Shown: positions 1-6,593, numbered from the stretch's first letter. The stretch is 10,432 bases of DNA from Beroe ovata (GCA_946803715.1 CAMPET010000077.1:159193-169624); one strand, 5' to 3'. The notes: a model not told the origin generated them from the sequence alone. Translations and numbers: made by a program.

Positions 1-35
1 CCCCCGCCCCCCGCCCCCCCCGCCCTTTTTTTTTT
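1..35. repeat. C-rich and T homopolymer tract
   Basis: The window opens with runs of C broken by single G residues (1-25), followed by a ten-base T run (26-35). This is simple sequence with no coding meaning. Tracts like this often mark difficult assembly or polishing positions, so exact base counts here may be unreliable. Confidence 0.8.
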
Positions 36-96
36 CTCGGCTATGATGGGTGTGTTGTTCCACTTGGGGGTCTTTTTCTTAGGTGTGCGGTGAGGG

Positions 97-245
97 AGTA
101 GAGCTTGAGTTAGAGAGGGAGAGGTGAGCAGGAGAGGGAGAGGGGGGGTGAGCAGGAGAGGGGAGAGGTGAGCAGGAGAAGGGAGGGAGGTAAAGGAGGG
201 GGGTTGCGAGTGAGGTAGGGGAAGGGCCGAAATGGTAGGGGAGGG
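97..245. repeat. Purine-rich minisatellite (GGTGAGCAGGAGA units)
   Basis: A G/A-rich stretch in which the 13-base core GGTGAGCAGGAGA occurs three times, at 123-135, 147-159 and 167-179 (spacings 24 and 20). The cores are separated by GGGAGA-type filler, and similar purine filler continues to about 245. The opposite strand is a C/T tract that produces long, low-complexity Pro/Ser-rich open frames. I regard those as spurious. Confidence 0.75.
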
Positions 246-512
246 TGAAAGTGAGTGTGAGGGGAGACTTTGGTGCGCGAGTAATCTTCATAGAAACGAG
301 TGCCTATCATATTTAACTCAGTACCTTCAAGACTGCACTCCCGAAGGAACTGACTTTAACCTCGCCAGTGAAGGGGTTGATACACACATGATCACATCTC
401 AGCGTCCTGATTGGATGATTGAATTGAGCTGTAAACGTTGCCAAAACCCCGCCTCATTCCCCAATAAAGCCTGCCATAGTGCCATACCACATAGCCCACT
501 ATTACGCCATAT
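246..512. other. No recognisable gene (left flank of the kinase gene)
   Basis: Both strands hold short open frames through about 300-500, but none resembles a protein family I know and none carries convincing splice sites. If the kinase gene has further exons for its C-lobe, I could not find them here. They would have to lie beyond the left edge of the window, or not exist. Confidence 0.4.
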
Positions 513-681
513 TTAGAGTGAATGATATTGCAGCTCAATGATGGTGCTTCTAAAATGCCGCACAGGAAGGAGTCCATTAGAGACTTTACAAGAAGTTGTA
601 ACTCTAAGAGGGTCCGGTCTCGTCAAGCAATTCCCATTTCCCAGACAAATTCGTAAGGATAATTTCATATCATTGTAACTA
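513..681 (-). CDS. Candidate exon 4 of the WNK-like pseudokinase
   Basis: On the minus strand an acceptor (GACTAGACAG, or three bases later TAG) joins in the right phase to exon 3, completing a serine codon after the conserved histidine. The frame then stays open for about 54 residues to TAA at 513-515. Its opening residues, YNDMKLSLRICLGNGNCL, can be laid on the kinase catalytic loop (DLKxxNIxI..G.VKI). A later RPDPL falls where DLG/DFG belongs. QYHS near the end sits where WNKs have the KYDES segment before VDVY. The general HRD and DFG residues are therefore not preserved. The polypyrimidine tract is poor and the alignment is weak, so this exon is much less certain than exons 1-3. The stop would truncate the C-lobe, and alternative donors (GTAAAG or GTGCGG) lie inside the exon. 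Confidence 0.4.
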
Positions 682-791
682 CTGTCTAGTCGCAATATTT
701 AACAATCATTGGATACAATTATGATGAATTATCTAGAGAAGCAATTTCGACCTCATTTCACAGATGAGCTGCTCACAATGACGTCACCGAC

Positions 792-2118
792 CTATGAACA
801 ATGACGTGATGTAGTCCATGGTGAGGCGATTGGAGATATCCCACAGCCTCGAGAATCTGGTGCGCCCAACTCTTGATAGCAGAACTGTCAAATCCACGGG
901 GTGATTGCTGGATATGCCTGTAGAAAATATAACGTGTTACAGAGCCAATTACCTACTGCTTAGAGAGCTTATTAGAACATTAGGTTTCGTTGTAGCACCA
1001 ATTCTGAGAATTATGACTCCTCCCTCCCTTCTTTATCTATCTGCCTATAAACGTGTAAAGACATGCTTCTTTGGGAGGAATTTTCACTGTCTCTCATGTA
1101 AGATAGTGGCAATCGTTGAATGAACACGAAGTGCAATGTGCTTGTGGATAATTTGATTGGACTCAAGCTATCTCTATTCTCTATACATATGACGGTCTGA
1201 AGTGTGTGTGTTTGTGTGAGTGTGTGTTTGTGTATTCGTATGTATTCGTTTGTATAAACTATAATAGTGTGTATTGTCAAGCCAGAAAGTATTTAATCAC
1301 GGCTATAATATAATGATATGCATTACCATCTCCCCTATCTGTAGTTACTGGTGAATAAAATAACATAATATATTAAAAGTTGGTGTTAAACAGTACAGTG
1401 TGATAGAGAAATATCGAGAACACAGTCATGTGCTGCTCTCACTATGTGACCATCTTCAATACAAAACACAGGGCATCGGTTTAACACATAGCCTCATAGA
1501 CTGTGACATTAGACTGTGTCTTACAATCATAGGATACACCTCGACACACTAATTCAATGGCCAGACACTTCACAAACCAGTCTATTCTAAATGTGACAAA
1601 ACAGTCAATCAAGTGAAACAAAAGCAGTCTGACAGCTGATGTTGACATTCTAGTTCACACAGCACTACTCACTGTTTGAGAGTGCATCCCATGAGTTCTG
1701 CTATGAGGACTGGAGTCCGACTGCTGTTGGGAGACGCCTCCCAGAACTCAATGAAGGATACAATGTTCTTGTGTTTCACATTCTCCAACAATGTTGAAGA
1801 TTTTGTGAATGTGTCCCATTCCACTTCTCCCTTTGACTGGGAGATAAAATGATTGTCAGGATGTCTTCAAGGAAATAAACAGGAAAGAGTCTGTGATTAC
1901 GCCTTGAATATTTGAATTGAATATTACGCCTTGAATATTTGAAATGTGTTTTTCTGTTCTAACCCTACCTTAGGTTCACACCAAGCTACCCCGCGACCAG
2001 TACGCAAGTCATTGCCTCTGAAGACAACTCTTTGGTTCCCTTTGCCCAATTCCTTGGTACTCCTGATGTACTGGCCGCATGGACTCACTGGAACAGGCTT
2101 CTCATTCACCATGATCAT
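792..2118 (-). CDS. WNK/NRBP-like divergent protein kinase, exons 1-3
   Basis: Three exons join in phase: 2118-1969 (50 codons, donor AAG|GTAGGG), 1836-1673 (acceptor CTCCCAG, donor CA|GTGAGT) and 917-792 (acceptor TCTACAG, donor AG|GTCGGT). Introns are 132 and 755 bp. Visible kinase features are the Gly-rich loop GKGNQRVVFRG (residues 25-35), VAWCE (44-48) with the cysteine that WNK kinases carry in place of the usual beta3 lysine, HKNIVSF (72-78), ELMGCTLKQ (97-105), SWAHQILEAVGYL (121-133) and VIVH at the start of the HRD motif (143-146). WNK kinases regulate ion cotransport through SPAK/OSR1, and NRBP proteins are related pseudokinases. Two changes argue against normal catalysis. The alphaC glutamate position is Ser63, and Arg30 replaces the Gly-loop lysine used by WNKs. 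The first ATG was taken as the start because an in-frame TAG lies 33 bases upstream. The family call is from motif recall, without an alignment run. Confidence 0.75.
918..1672 (-). other. Intron 2 of the kinase gene (755 bp)
   Basis: Bounded by donor GTGAGT (1672-1667) and acceptor TCTACAG (ending at 918) on the minus strand. The CA left at the end of exon 2 is completed by the first G of exon 3 to give Gln105, which supports this pairing. Open frames inside, including one at 905-1123 on the plus strand and one at 1011-1280 on the minus strand, show no family resemblance. The intron carries a TG-rich microsatellite. Confidence 0.7.
1202..1255. repeat. Imperfect TG microsatellite with TGTATTCG echo
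   Basis: GTGTGTGTGTTTGTGTGAGTGTGTGTTTGTGT-type sequence, followed by TGTATTCG at 1231-1238 and again at 1241-1248. It lies within the kinase intron. Confidence 0.8.
1896..1943. repeat. 27-bp tandem duplication inside kinase intron 1
   Basis: A 21-base block beginning ATTACGCCTTGAATATTTG occurs exactly at 1896-1916 and 1923-1943, a period of 27 bases. It lies wholly inside the 132-bp intron 1 (1837-1968), just past the donor side, and accounts for more than a third of that intron. Confidence 0.85.
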
Positions 2119-2538
2119 ACAAGCCCCTTTTCTGTTGTCATAATAATACTAGAACATGCTGCAAGGCGGAATGTTGTTCAGAAATCTATCATTTAAGCTC
2201 ACAAAAAGATGTGCAATACTTGCCTGATGAGCTGGGAATGAGGCACTTTATCCATTTCACTTGTAATATGGAAGAAAAAGCCAATGCAATAATAGAATTC
2301 ATTTTCACTAGGACCCTAACATAAGTGTCCATCTAATGCATGTCATTATATAAATATCTCAATATCAACTATCCCAAATAAGATTGATATCTGAATATTA
2401 AAATATTTCACATAGAATTTCTGGAATTTATATACACAATCTATTTACAAGTTATCACTAGAAACTATCTGAGCAATGGTAGAAAAGCATGATGGACATC
2501 ATAAACTGAAGTACTTATACTATAAGAAACTAAAAAAA
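2119..2538. other. Intergenic spacer between kinase and WDR88
   Basis: An AT-rich stretch of 420 bases with no open frame resembling a protein. It should contain the 3' UTR of WDR88 and the promoter or 5' UTR of the kinase. I find no perfect minus-strand AATAAA. The variant TATAAA occurs near 2425-2432 on the minus strand (plus-strand TTTATA) and is only a possible polyadenylation signal. Confidence 0.5.
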
Positions 2539-3705
2539 TTAAACTACAGTCAATTGCTCAGGTGCAACACTTTCAGAAGCACACACCTCTGCAGGCGAGC
2601 TCTGTTCAGTAAAATCACCAAAATTTTCGGCATCAGCAAAATTCTGATATGAGCGAGATGGTAGCCTGCAATATACACATTTTGTTAATTCCTCCCCAAC
2701 TTCTATCATATCTCTCTCTTCAACTTTGAATGTTCTTTGACAAGCTTCACATTCTTGATACTTATATCCCATTTCAAGTTTGTTGTGAAGAACAATAGGT
2801 AATCTGTCAGCATTTTCTATGTTCCACATTCTTATTGTTCTATCCTTACTACATGAAACAAGCCATTTACTATCATCTGCCATTGCAACATCATTGATCC
2901 ATGAACCATGTGCTCTTATTTGATGAAGCTTTTTTGTTGACATTGCATCCCACATCACTATTACCTTATCATATCCAGCACTTATAATTTTTTGATTACC
3001 TGCAACAAATTTACAAGTGCTGACACAACCCTCATGTTCATACATGACATGGGGGCCATGGGTACGATAAGTGCCAGAGTGAATATCCCACACTCTTACT
3101 GTCTTATCCCAACTTGCTGAACATAGTTTAAATCCATCTGAAGACAGATCAACAGAAGAAATTGCTGATGTATGGCCATCAAGGTGGAGGAGTGTATTTC
3201 CATTTCTAAGGTCATTGACTCTTATTGTTTTGTCAAGACTTCCAGTAGCAAGGGTAAAGTTGTTTTGTGAGCAGCATGTAACTGAGTTTTCATGGCCTGT
3301 TAAAGTCATCACGTCTTCAAAATTTCTTATATCCCATATTTTAGTTATTTTATTGTCACAGGCAACAGCTATCAGAGAAGTTTCTTCACAAAAGCTAACA
3401 TGCATAACAACAGAATCATGTTGAAGTGTCCAAAGACAATTCGTTGATTGACCATCCCACAACCTTACAGTACGATCCCAAGACCCACTTAAAATCTTGC
3501 ATCCTGACTTGGCTGATGTACAGGACTTAACTGGGGCTTCATGTCCTTTTAACTTGAAAATAGATGAATGGCTGGCAACATCCCAACCAATTATATTGTA
3601 ATCATCACTCCCAGAAACAAACTTTGAGTCATCATCAAAGAAACTTACTGAATTAATTGAAGCTGTGTGTGATTTAAGGACATGGACATCTAATGCCTTG
3701 CTCAT
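2539..3705 (-). CDS. WDR88: WD repeat-containing protein 88 (WDR88-like)
   Basis: A single uninterrupted coding exon of 388 residues from ATG at 3705. Seven WD repeats are visible by their terminal dipeptides: GWD (41-42), LWD (82-84), IWD (123-125), VND (163-165, tryptophan lost), VWD (205-207), MWD (251-253) and MWN (293-295). Together they would form one beta-propeller, a protein-interaction scaffold. After the propeller come CEAC (319-322) and CVYC (343-346), a double CxxC that could bind zinc. As I recall, human WDR88 also ends its propeller with RLWNIE and then CERC/CVFC, which is the main reason for this name. The cellular role of WDR88 is poorly known. The frame extends 17 codons upstream without a Met to a splice acceptor ending at 3757, so an upstream exon may supply more N-terminus. 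An in-frame TGA lies just beyond that. The identification is from memory of the family; other WD proteins cannot be fully excluded. Confidence 0.82.
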   Translation of the reverse strand: MSKALDVHVLKSHTASINSVSFFDDDSKFVSGSDDYNIIGWDVASHSSIFKLKGHEAPVKSCTSAKSGCKILSGSWDRTVRLWDGQSTNCLWTLQHDSVVMHVSFCEETSLIAVACDNKITKIWDIRNFEDVMTLTGHENSVTCCSQNNFTLATGSLDKTIRVNDLRNGNTLLHLDGHTSAISSVDLSSDGFKLCSASWDKTVRVWDIHSGTYRTHGPHVMYEHEGCVSTCKFVAGNQKIISAGYDKVIVMWDAMSTKKLHQIRAHGSWINDVAMADDSKWLVSCSKDRTIRMWNIENADRLPIVLHNKLEMGYKYQECEACQRTFKVEERDMIEVGEELTKCVYCRLPSRSYQNFADAENFGDFTEQSSPAEVCASESVAPEQLTVV

Positions 3706-3756
3706 GACTGAATGACTCTTTAAGTCAAATAATAATTCATTTAAAATATTTAACTG

Positions 3757-3780
3757 CAATCAAGACCAAACACAAGCATC
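3757..3780 (-). promoter_or_regulatory. Probable splice acceptor upstream of the WDR88 start
   Basis: The minus strand reads TGTGTTTGGTCTTGATTGCAG, a pyrimidine-rich run ending in CAG, immediately before TTAAATATT. In-frame TGA precedes it, so the frame cannot extend through unspliced. It would serve either a 5' UTR intron or an upstream coding exon ending in phase 0. No convincing upstream coding exon is seen. If the region is not spliced, an out-of-frame ATG gives a six-codon upstream ORF before the WDR88 ATG. Confidence 0.5.
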
Positions 3781-3923
3781 AAAATGGAACAAACATACAA
3801 AGATAAAATACAGACATCAAAAGATTTCAAGGCTTATGGAAAACCTATCCTAAGATTCACAGTTTCATAGAGGGGTTTTTCCTGTCCATGAAAACAAACA
3901 GTGGTCTCACGACTCACTTGTTT

Positions 3924-4038
3924 CCACTGTCCTTGTAGGATTTTACCCTACCGTCGGTGCGCGCGATTTTCAATCCGCCCCTTGCCAGGGATAAAATCTC
4001 GCCAGCAAGGGTAGGGTGAAATCCTACAACCACTGTCC
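3924..4038. mobile_element. 97-bp MITE with 9-bp target-site duplications
   Basis: The terminal inverted repeats are TTGTAGGATTTTACCCTAC (3933-3951) and GTAGGGTGAAATCCTACAA (4011-4029), 19 bases with one mismatch. They are flanked by identical 9-base direct repeats CCACTGTCC at 3924-3932 and 4030-4038. The interior adds a shorter inverted repeat CCCTTGC/GCAAGGG, so most of the element could fold as a hairpin. There is no coding capacity, so it would be non-autonomous. Nine-base duplications fit Mutator-like elements best, with Merlin as an alternative. The family is not determined. It sits about 230 bases upstream of the WDR88 start codon. Confidence 0.85.
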
Positions 4039-4323
4039 ACGCTGCATGTTGCGCGCCACGGCCGATTGTGCCATGAATGATGATGTTTAAACATACACTA
4101 TATAAATTTTGCGCTTTAGTTGTCGCGGTCGGGCGATGCCAGACCGCTGATGCAAGCATCAGTTTGTGCCGCGCGCGCGCGATACGAAATACTCGACAGG
4201 GTCTATCATATCATCGATCAACAAGTCTTTAGCTTTTTACGACATTTCAGGTCACCGACGTAACACTAACAATAACATAAGGGGCGCGCAACGTGAGCAC
4301 AACCTACCGCGCCGCGCACATCG
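4039..4323. other. CpG-rich gene-free stretch upstream of WDR88
   Basis: GC- and CpG-rich by comparison with the AT-rich surroundings (GCGCGC runs at 4169-4181, several CGCG and GCGC). It lies between two inverted-repeat elements. A TATATAAA sits near 4097-4104 on the plus strand. The stretch may hold the WDR88 promoter, but no start site can be shown from sequence. Short open frames here show no resemblance to known proteins. Confidence 0.4.
4147..4162. repeat. Small perfect hairpin (CTGATGC/GCATCAG)
   Basis: Two 7-base arms separated by AA, directly followed by a GCGCGCGCGC run at 4170-4180. It is short enough to be chance, but it lies within the palindrome-dense CpG-rich stretch between the two foldback elements. 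Confidence 0.5.
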
Positions 4324-4469
4324 TATTCGTTTGTCAGATGTTACCTGACCTGTTTAGTGTTTCTCGCGCGCGCCTTCATCGAAGGCCGAAACAGGCCTGT
4401 TAGTGTTTCGGCGCGGCCTTCGATGAGAAACAGGTCAGGTAACATCTGACATTCTGACAAATATTCGTT
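4324..4469. mobile_element. Nested palindromic foldback element (about 130 bp)
   Basis: The outer arms are perfect 24-base inverted repeats at 4332-4355 and 4428-4451, beginning TGTCAGATGTTACC. The inner arms are perfect 12-base repeats CATCGAAGGCCG (4377-4388) and CGGCCTTCGATG (4414-4425). The two inner halves also resemble each other as direct repeats (CCTGTTTAGTGTTTC against CCTGTTAGTGTTTCGG). TATTCGTT occurs at 4324-4331 and 4462-4469 and could be an 8-base target duplication. If the ends are TTTGTCAG/CTGACAAA, the duplication is 6 bases. The right end carries an extra copy of the terminal CTGACA motif. An 8-base duplication would suit hAT. No coding capacity. Confidence 0.75.
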
Positions 4470-4490
4470 GGGTCATGGTCACATGAATAA

Positions 4491-4534
4491 TAGAATTAGA
4501 AAACAAAATGACTCTAGAATTAGAAAACAAAATG
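4491..4534. repeat. Tandem duplication, period 24
   Basis: TAGAATTAGAAAACAAAATG occurs exactly at 4491-4510 and 4515-4534, separated by ACTC. It begins 21 bases after the apparent right end of the foldback element. Confidence 0.9.
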
Positions 4535-5133
4535 TTTGATGTCATGTTGTTGTCGATTGAAAGTGATATGGTAGAATGGTAGATATGTTATTGTCACAAA
4601 TTGCAATTATGCTTGAGTACAATTCCTCCTACACTTAGTCTTAAAAATCAATGTTTTATAATTCCATCCGATTGAAAATGAAATATTCAAAGCTTCTTGA
4701 TTCACAATAAACATTCCATATTCAACTTTAGCGTAAACTTAAACTTGCCTCATCATGGTTTATCTTGGAGTTGTAGCTACTGCTAAACGGGATTGTTACT
4801 TTATACTCGAACTCGAACGTATGAAATATGAATACCAGACCTTTTTCACCAAACATCATTTAAATATATCGCAGAATTTAACAGGTAGAAAATTTAAAAC
4901 GTCATCAGTAATACTGTGTTCCAGCACACCAAATATATACAATATTTATATAGGGCAGTAACGCTCGATTAAGATGACAAAAACGAGAGTTAAGTACATA
5001 TTATTGTTAACTTATAATAGCCGAAGATCAATGCTTAGATGTAGATCTAGCATGGATCTCTTTAATCATAAAGAGTTCTCCTATCACTAAGATCTAAGTT
5101 TCTTGAAGAAGGATCGCAGCATCAGGGAGCCGA
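4535..5133. other. AT-rich intergenic stretch, no gene recognised
   Basis: Open frames (for example 4755-4961, plus strand) show no family signature. A small perfect hairpin, CTCTTTA/TAAAGAG with a four-base loop, lies at 5058-5075. The stretch separates WDR88 and its upstream elements from the 3' end of RPP14. Confidence 0.4.
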
Positions 5134-5139
5134 TTTATT
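5134..5139 (-). terminator. Candidate polyadenylation signal for RPP14
   Basis: AATAAA on the minus strand, 359 bases past the RPP14 stop codon. It is the only perfect hexamer I find in that direction before 5100. Its use is inferred from position only. Confidence 0.35.
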
Positions 5140-5457
5140 GAGACACACGACTTAGAGAGGTGTTCTTCAGTACTGATCAGCGTTGTCATATACCGTTTAT
5201 CTAATTACTAAGTGTAAACCCAAAAAAAACTCGTAAAAAACAAACGTGGCTACCAGTTACACAATCGAGTCCTGCACATTGTACACGATAAGCACGCTAG
5301 AACGTAACAAAATTCAGTGAAATACAAACAAAAGTTAAAACATCTCATTATATCAAGTGGCTTGTATCTCCGTAAGTAGAAGAAGAAGTGAAACACGAAG
5401 TGCTTCACGTTGTTCTATCGTCATGGTGACGGTGTATATATATAAGTATAACAGTGA

Positions 5458-5486
5458 GGTGGTCACGCGTGTGGTGGTCACGCGTG
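5458..5486. repeat. 15-bp tandem repeat in the RPP14 3' UTR
   Basis: GGTGGTCACGCGTG occurs at 5458-5471 and 5473-5486, period 15. It lies between the RPP14 stop codon and a TATATATATA run near 5434-5443, in a stretch rich in ACGTG and ACGCGTG. Confidence 0.8.
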
Positions 5487-5497
5487 ACACACGTGAC

Positions 5498-6130
5498 TCA
5501 GAACACGTGAGGGAGGTGCCGGTAACGTGAGTGCCCGCCCGAAGGAGAAGTTTGGCTGGGTAACAGGGATACCAGGACTGGTGATTCCTTGACAACGTTG
5601 ATAGAACATCTTGATCCCTGGAGAATCGCCGAGTTCAGAATTAAGGTTTAAAGTTACAGGTTGAGAGTTTCGGTTAGGAATGGGCAAAGATCGCGATGAA
5701 TATGGTACAAATCATTACACGAACCTGTAGAGAGTTGATGAGTGTAAGTGCACTCCAAACAAGTTGCTTGTGTTGCCTAGCAACCCGTAGAATCACGTCA
5801 CACGTGTAGAAATCGTTACGACACTTGGACATGGTTGTGATCTTCAACACGTCAACATGTGATAGGGTACCAACTTTCCCATGATGGATCTGAATGATGG
5901 ACGTGAAGAGGTTATGGAATATTTTCGGGAAGAATATTGAAGGATAACACTTTCTAGAGATTGGAAAAGCTGAGAATTGAGATAATAACCTGTAGTGATT
6001 GTACGATAGCGGATTTGAACTCGATGTCCGTGATGTCTAGGTTGACAGGAGTTGCGACTGACACCTTGAGATAGGTCCACAGCGAAGGTAGTTTGGAGAA
6101 GGAGAGTTTGAGGGGCCGAGGTAGAATCAT
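5498..6130 (-). CDS. RPP14: RNase P/MRP protein subunit p14 (RPP14)
   Basis: Three exons join in phase 0: 6130-5990 (47 codons, donor CAG|GTTATT), 5889-5725 (55 codons, acceptor CATTCAG, donor CAG|GTTCGT) and 5617-5498 (39 codons plus TGA, acceptor TCTCCAG). Introns are 100 and 107 bp and the product is 141 residues, against 124 for human RPP14 as I recall it. Landmarks shared with the Rpp14/Pop5 family are WTYLKV (18-23), FKSAIVQSLQ (38-47), VDVLK (59-63), VILRVARQHKQLVWSALTL (79-97) and GSRCSINVVKESP (103-115), which matches KKCAFRVIQVSP in human RPP14. The protein is a nuclear subunit of RNase P, which removes 5' leaders from precursor tRNA. The first Met was taken as the start. A pyrimidine-rich TCTCCAG just upstream (AG ends at 6142) suggests a spliced 5' UTR. 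Confidence 0.87.
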
Positions 6131-6296
6131 GTCTGTACCTACTGGAGAGGGGAGGGGGTAAGAGGTTGTAACTCGTGATGAAATAGCACAGAGCAATCAC
6201 TGAAATATGACTATAGTATGAGTGGTATGTGTGGCATGAAATAGCCCAGGTTAACAAGATCGGCCGCAGGAGAATCTCCCTCAGACTGGTATCAAT

Positions 6297-6335
6297 GTAG
6301 ATACAACTAAAGAGTAGATACGACTAAAGAGTAGA
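6297..6335. repeat. 17-bp tandem repeat upstream of RPP14
   Basis: GTAGATACAACTAAAGA (6297-6313) is followed directly by GTAGATACGACTAAAGA (6314-6330) and a partial GTAGA. It lies 5' of RPP14, in its likely 5' UTR intron or promoter. Confidence 0.9.
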
Positions 6336-6563
6336 GACTGACTATCATATATAGTGACTGCCCGTGTTGTGATAGTATCAGTAGCGAGAGAGTCTGTGCC
6401 TCTATACTATAAGTAGGTAAACAATCTCACTAACGTGGAATGCCATGGTACCCAGGAATGCCTTGAACTAACAGTACTAGTCTGTGTCACTATGGACAGC
6501 GGATACAGGTATACAGGGGTATATCCCGTATATAACGTGTTGCGTGGCTACAATGAGACACAA

Positions 6564-6593
6564 TCACGTGACATTTGCCTGTCACGTGACATT
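6564..6593. promoter_or_regulatory. Paired TCACGTGACATT motifs (E-box / CLEAR-like)
   Basis: TCACGTGACATT occurs at 6564-6575 and 6582-6593, spacing 18. The second copy sits in the perfect palindrome GTCACGTGAC (6581-6590), which equals the CLEAR-type site bound by MiT/TFE and other bHLH factors. It lies about 435-465 bases upstream of the RPP14 ATG, outside any coding exon I can support. Binding is inferred from the motif alone. Confidence 0.45.

Noticed and set aside
79-310. Pro/Ser-rich minus-strand frames
   Set aside because: They are translations of the purine-rich minisatellite.
905-1123. 72-codon plus-strand frame
   Set aside because: It lies opposite kinase exon 3 and intron 2, with no similarity of its own.
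2539-3759. WDR88 start at the TTG at 3757-3759 (406 residues)
   Set aside because: TTG is not a normal start in animals, and this TTGCAG is the end of a splice acceptor. ATG at 3705 is the first Met in the frame.
3914-4159. 81-codon minus-strand frame upstream of WDR88
   Set aside because: It runs straight through the 97-bp MITE and its target duplications, and shows no protein similarity.
5772-5784. GTTGCCTAGCAAC, a good match to the RFX X-box of ciliary gene promoters
   Set aside because: It lies inside RPP14 exon 2, where the minus strand encodes RVARQ. Coding explains the sequence, so a promoter role is not supported.
5801-5806. CACGTG E-box
   Set aside because: It falls within RPP14 exon 2 coding sequence, so no regulatory claim is made.
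5844-6257. 137-residue minus-strand open frame across RPP14
   Set aside because: It overlaps RPP14 exons 1 and 2 in other frames and reads through the intron between them; its sequence lacks family signatures.
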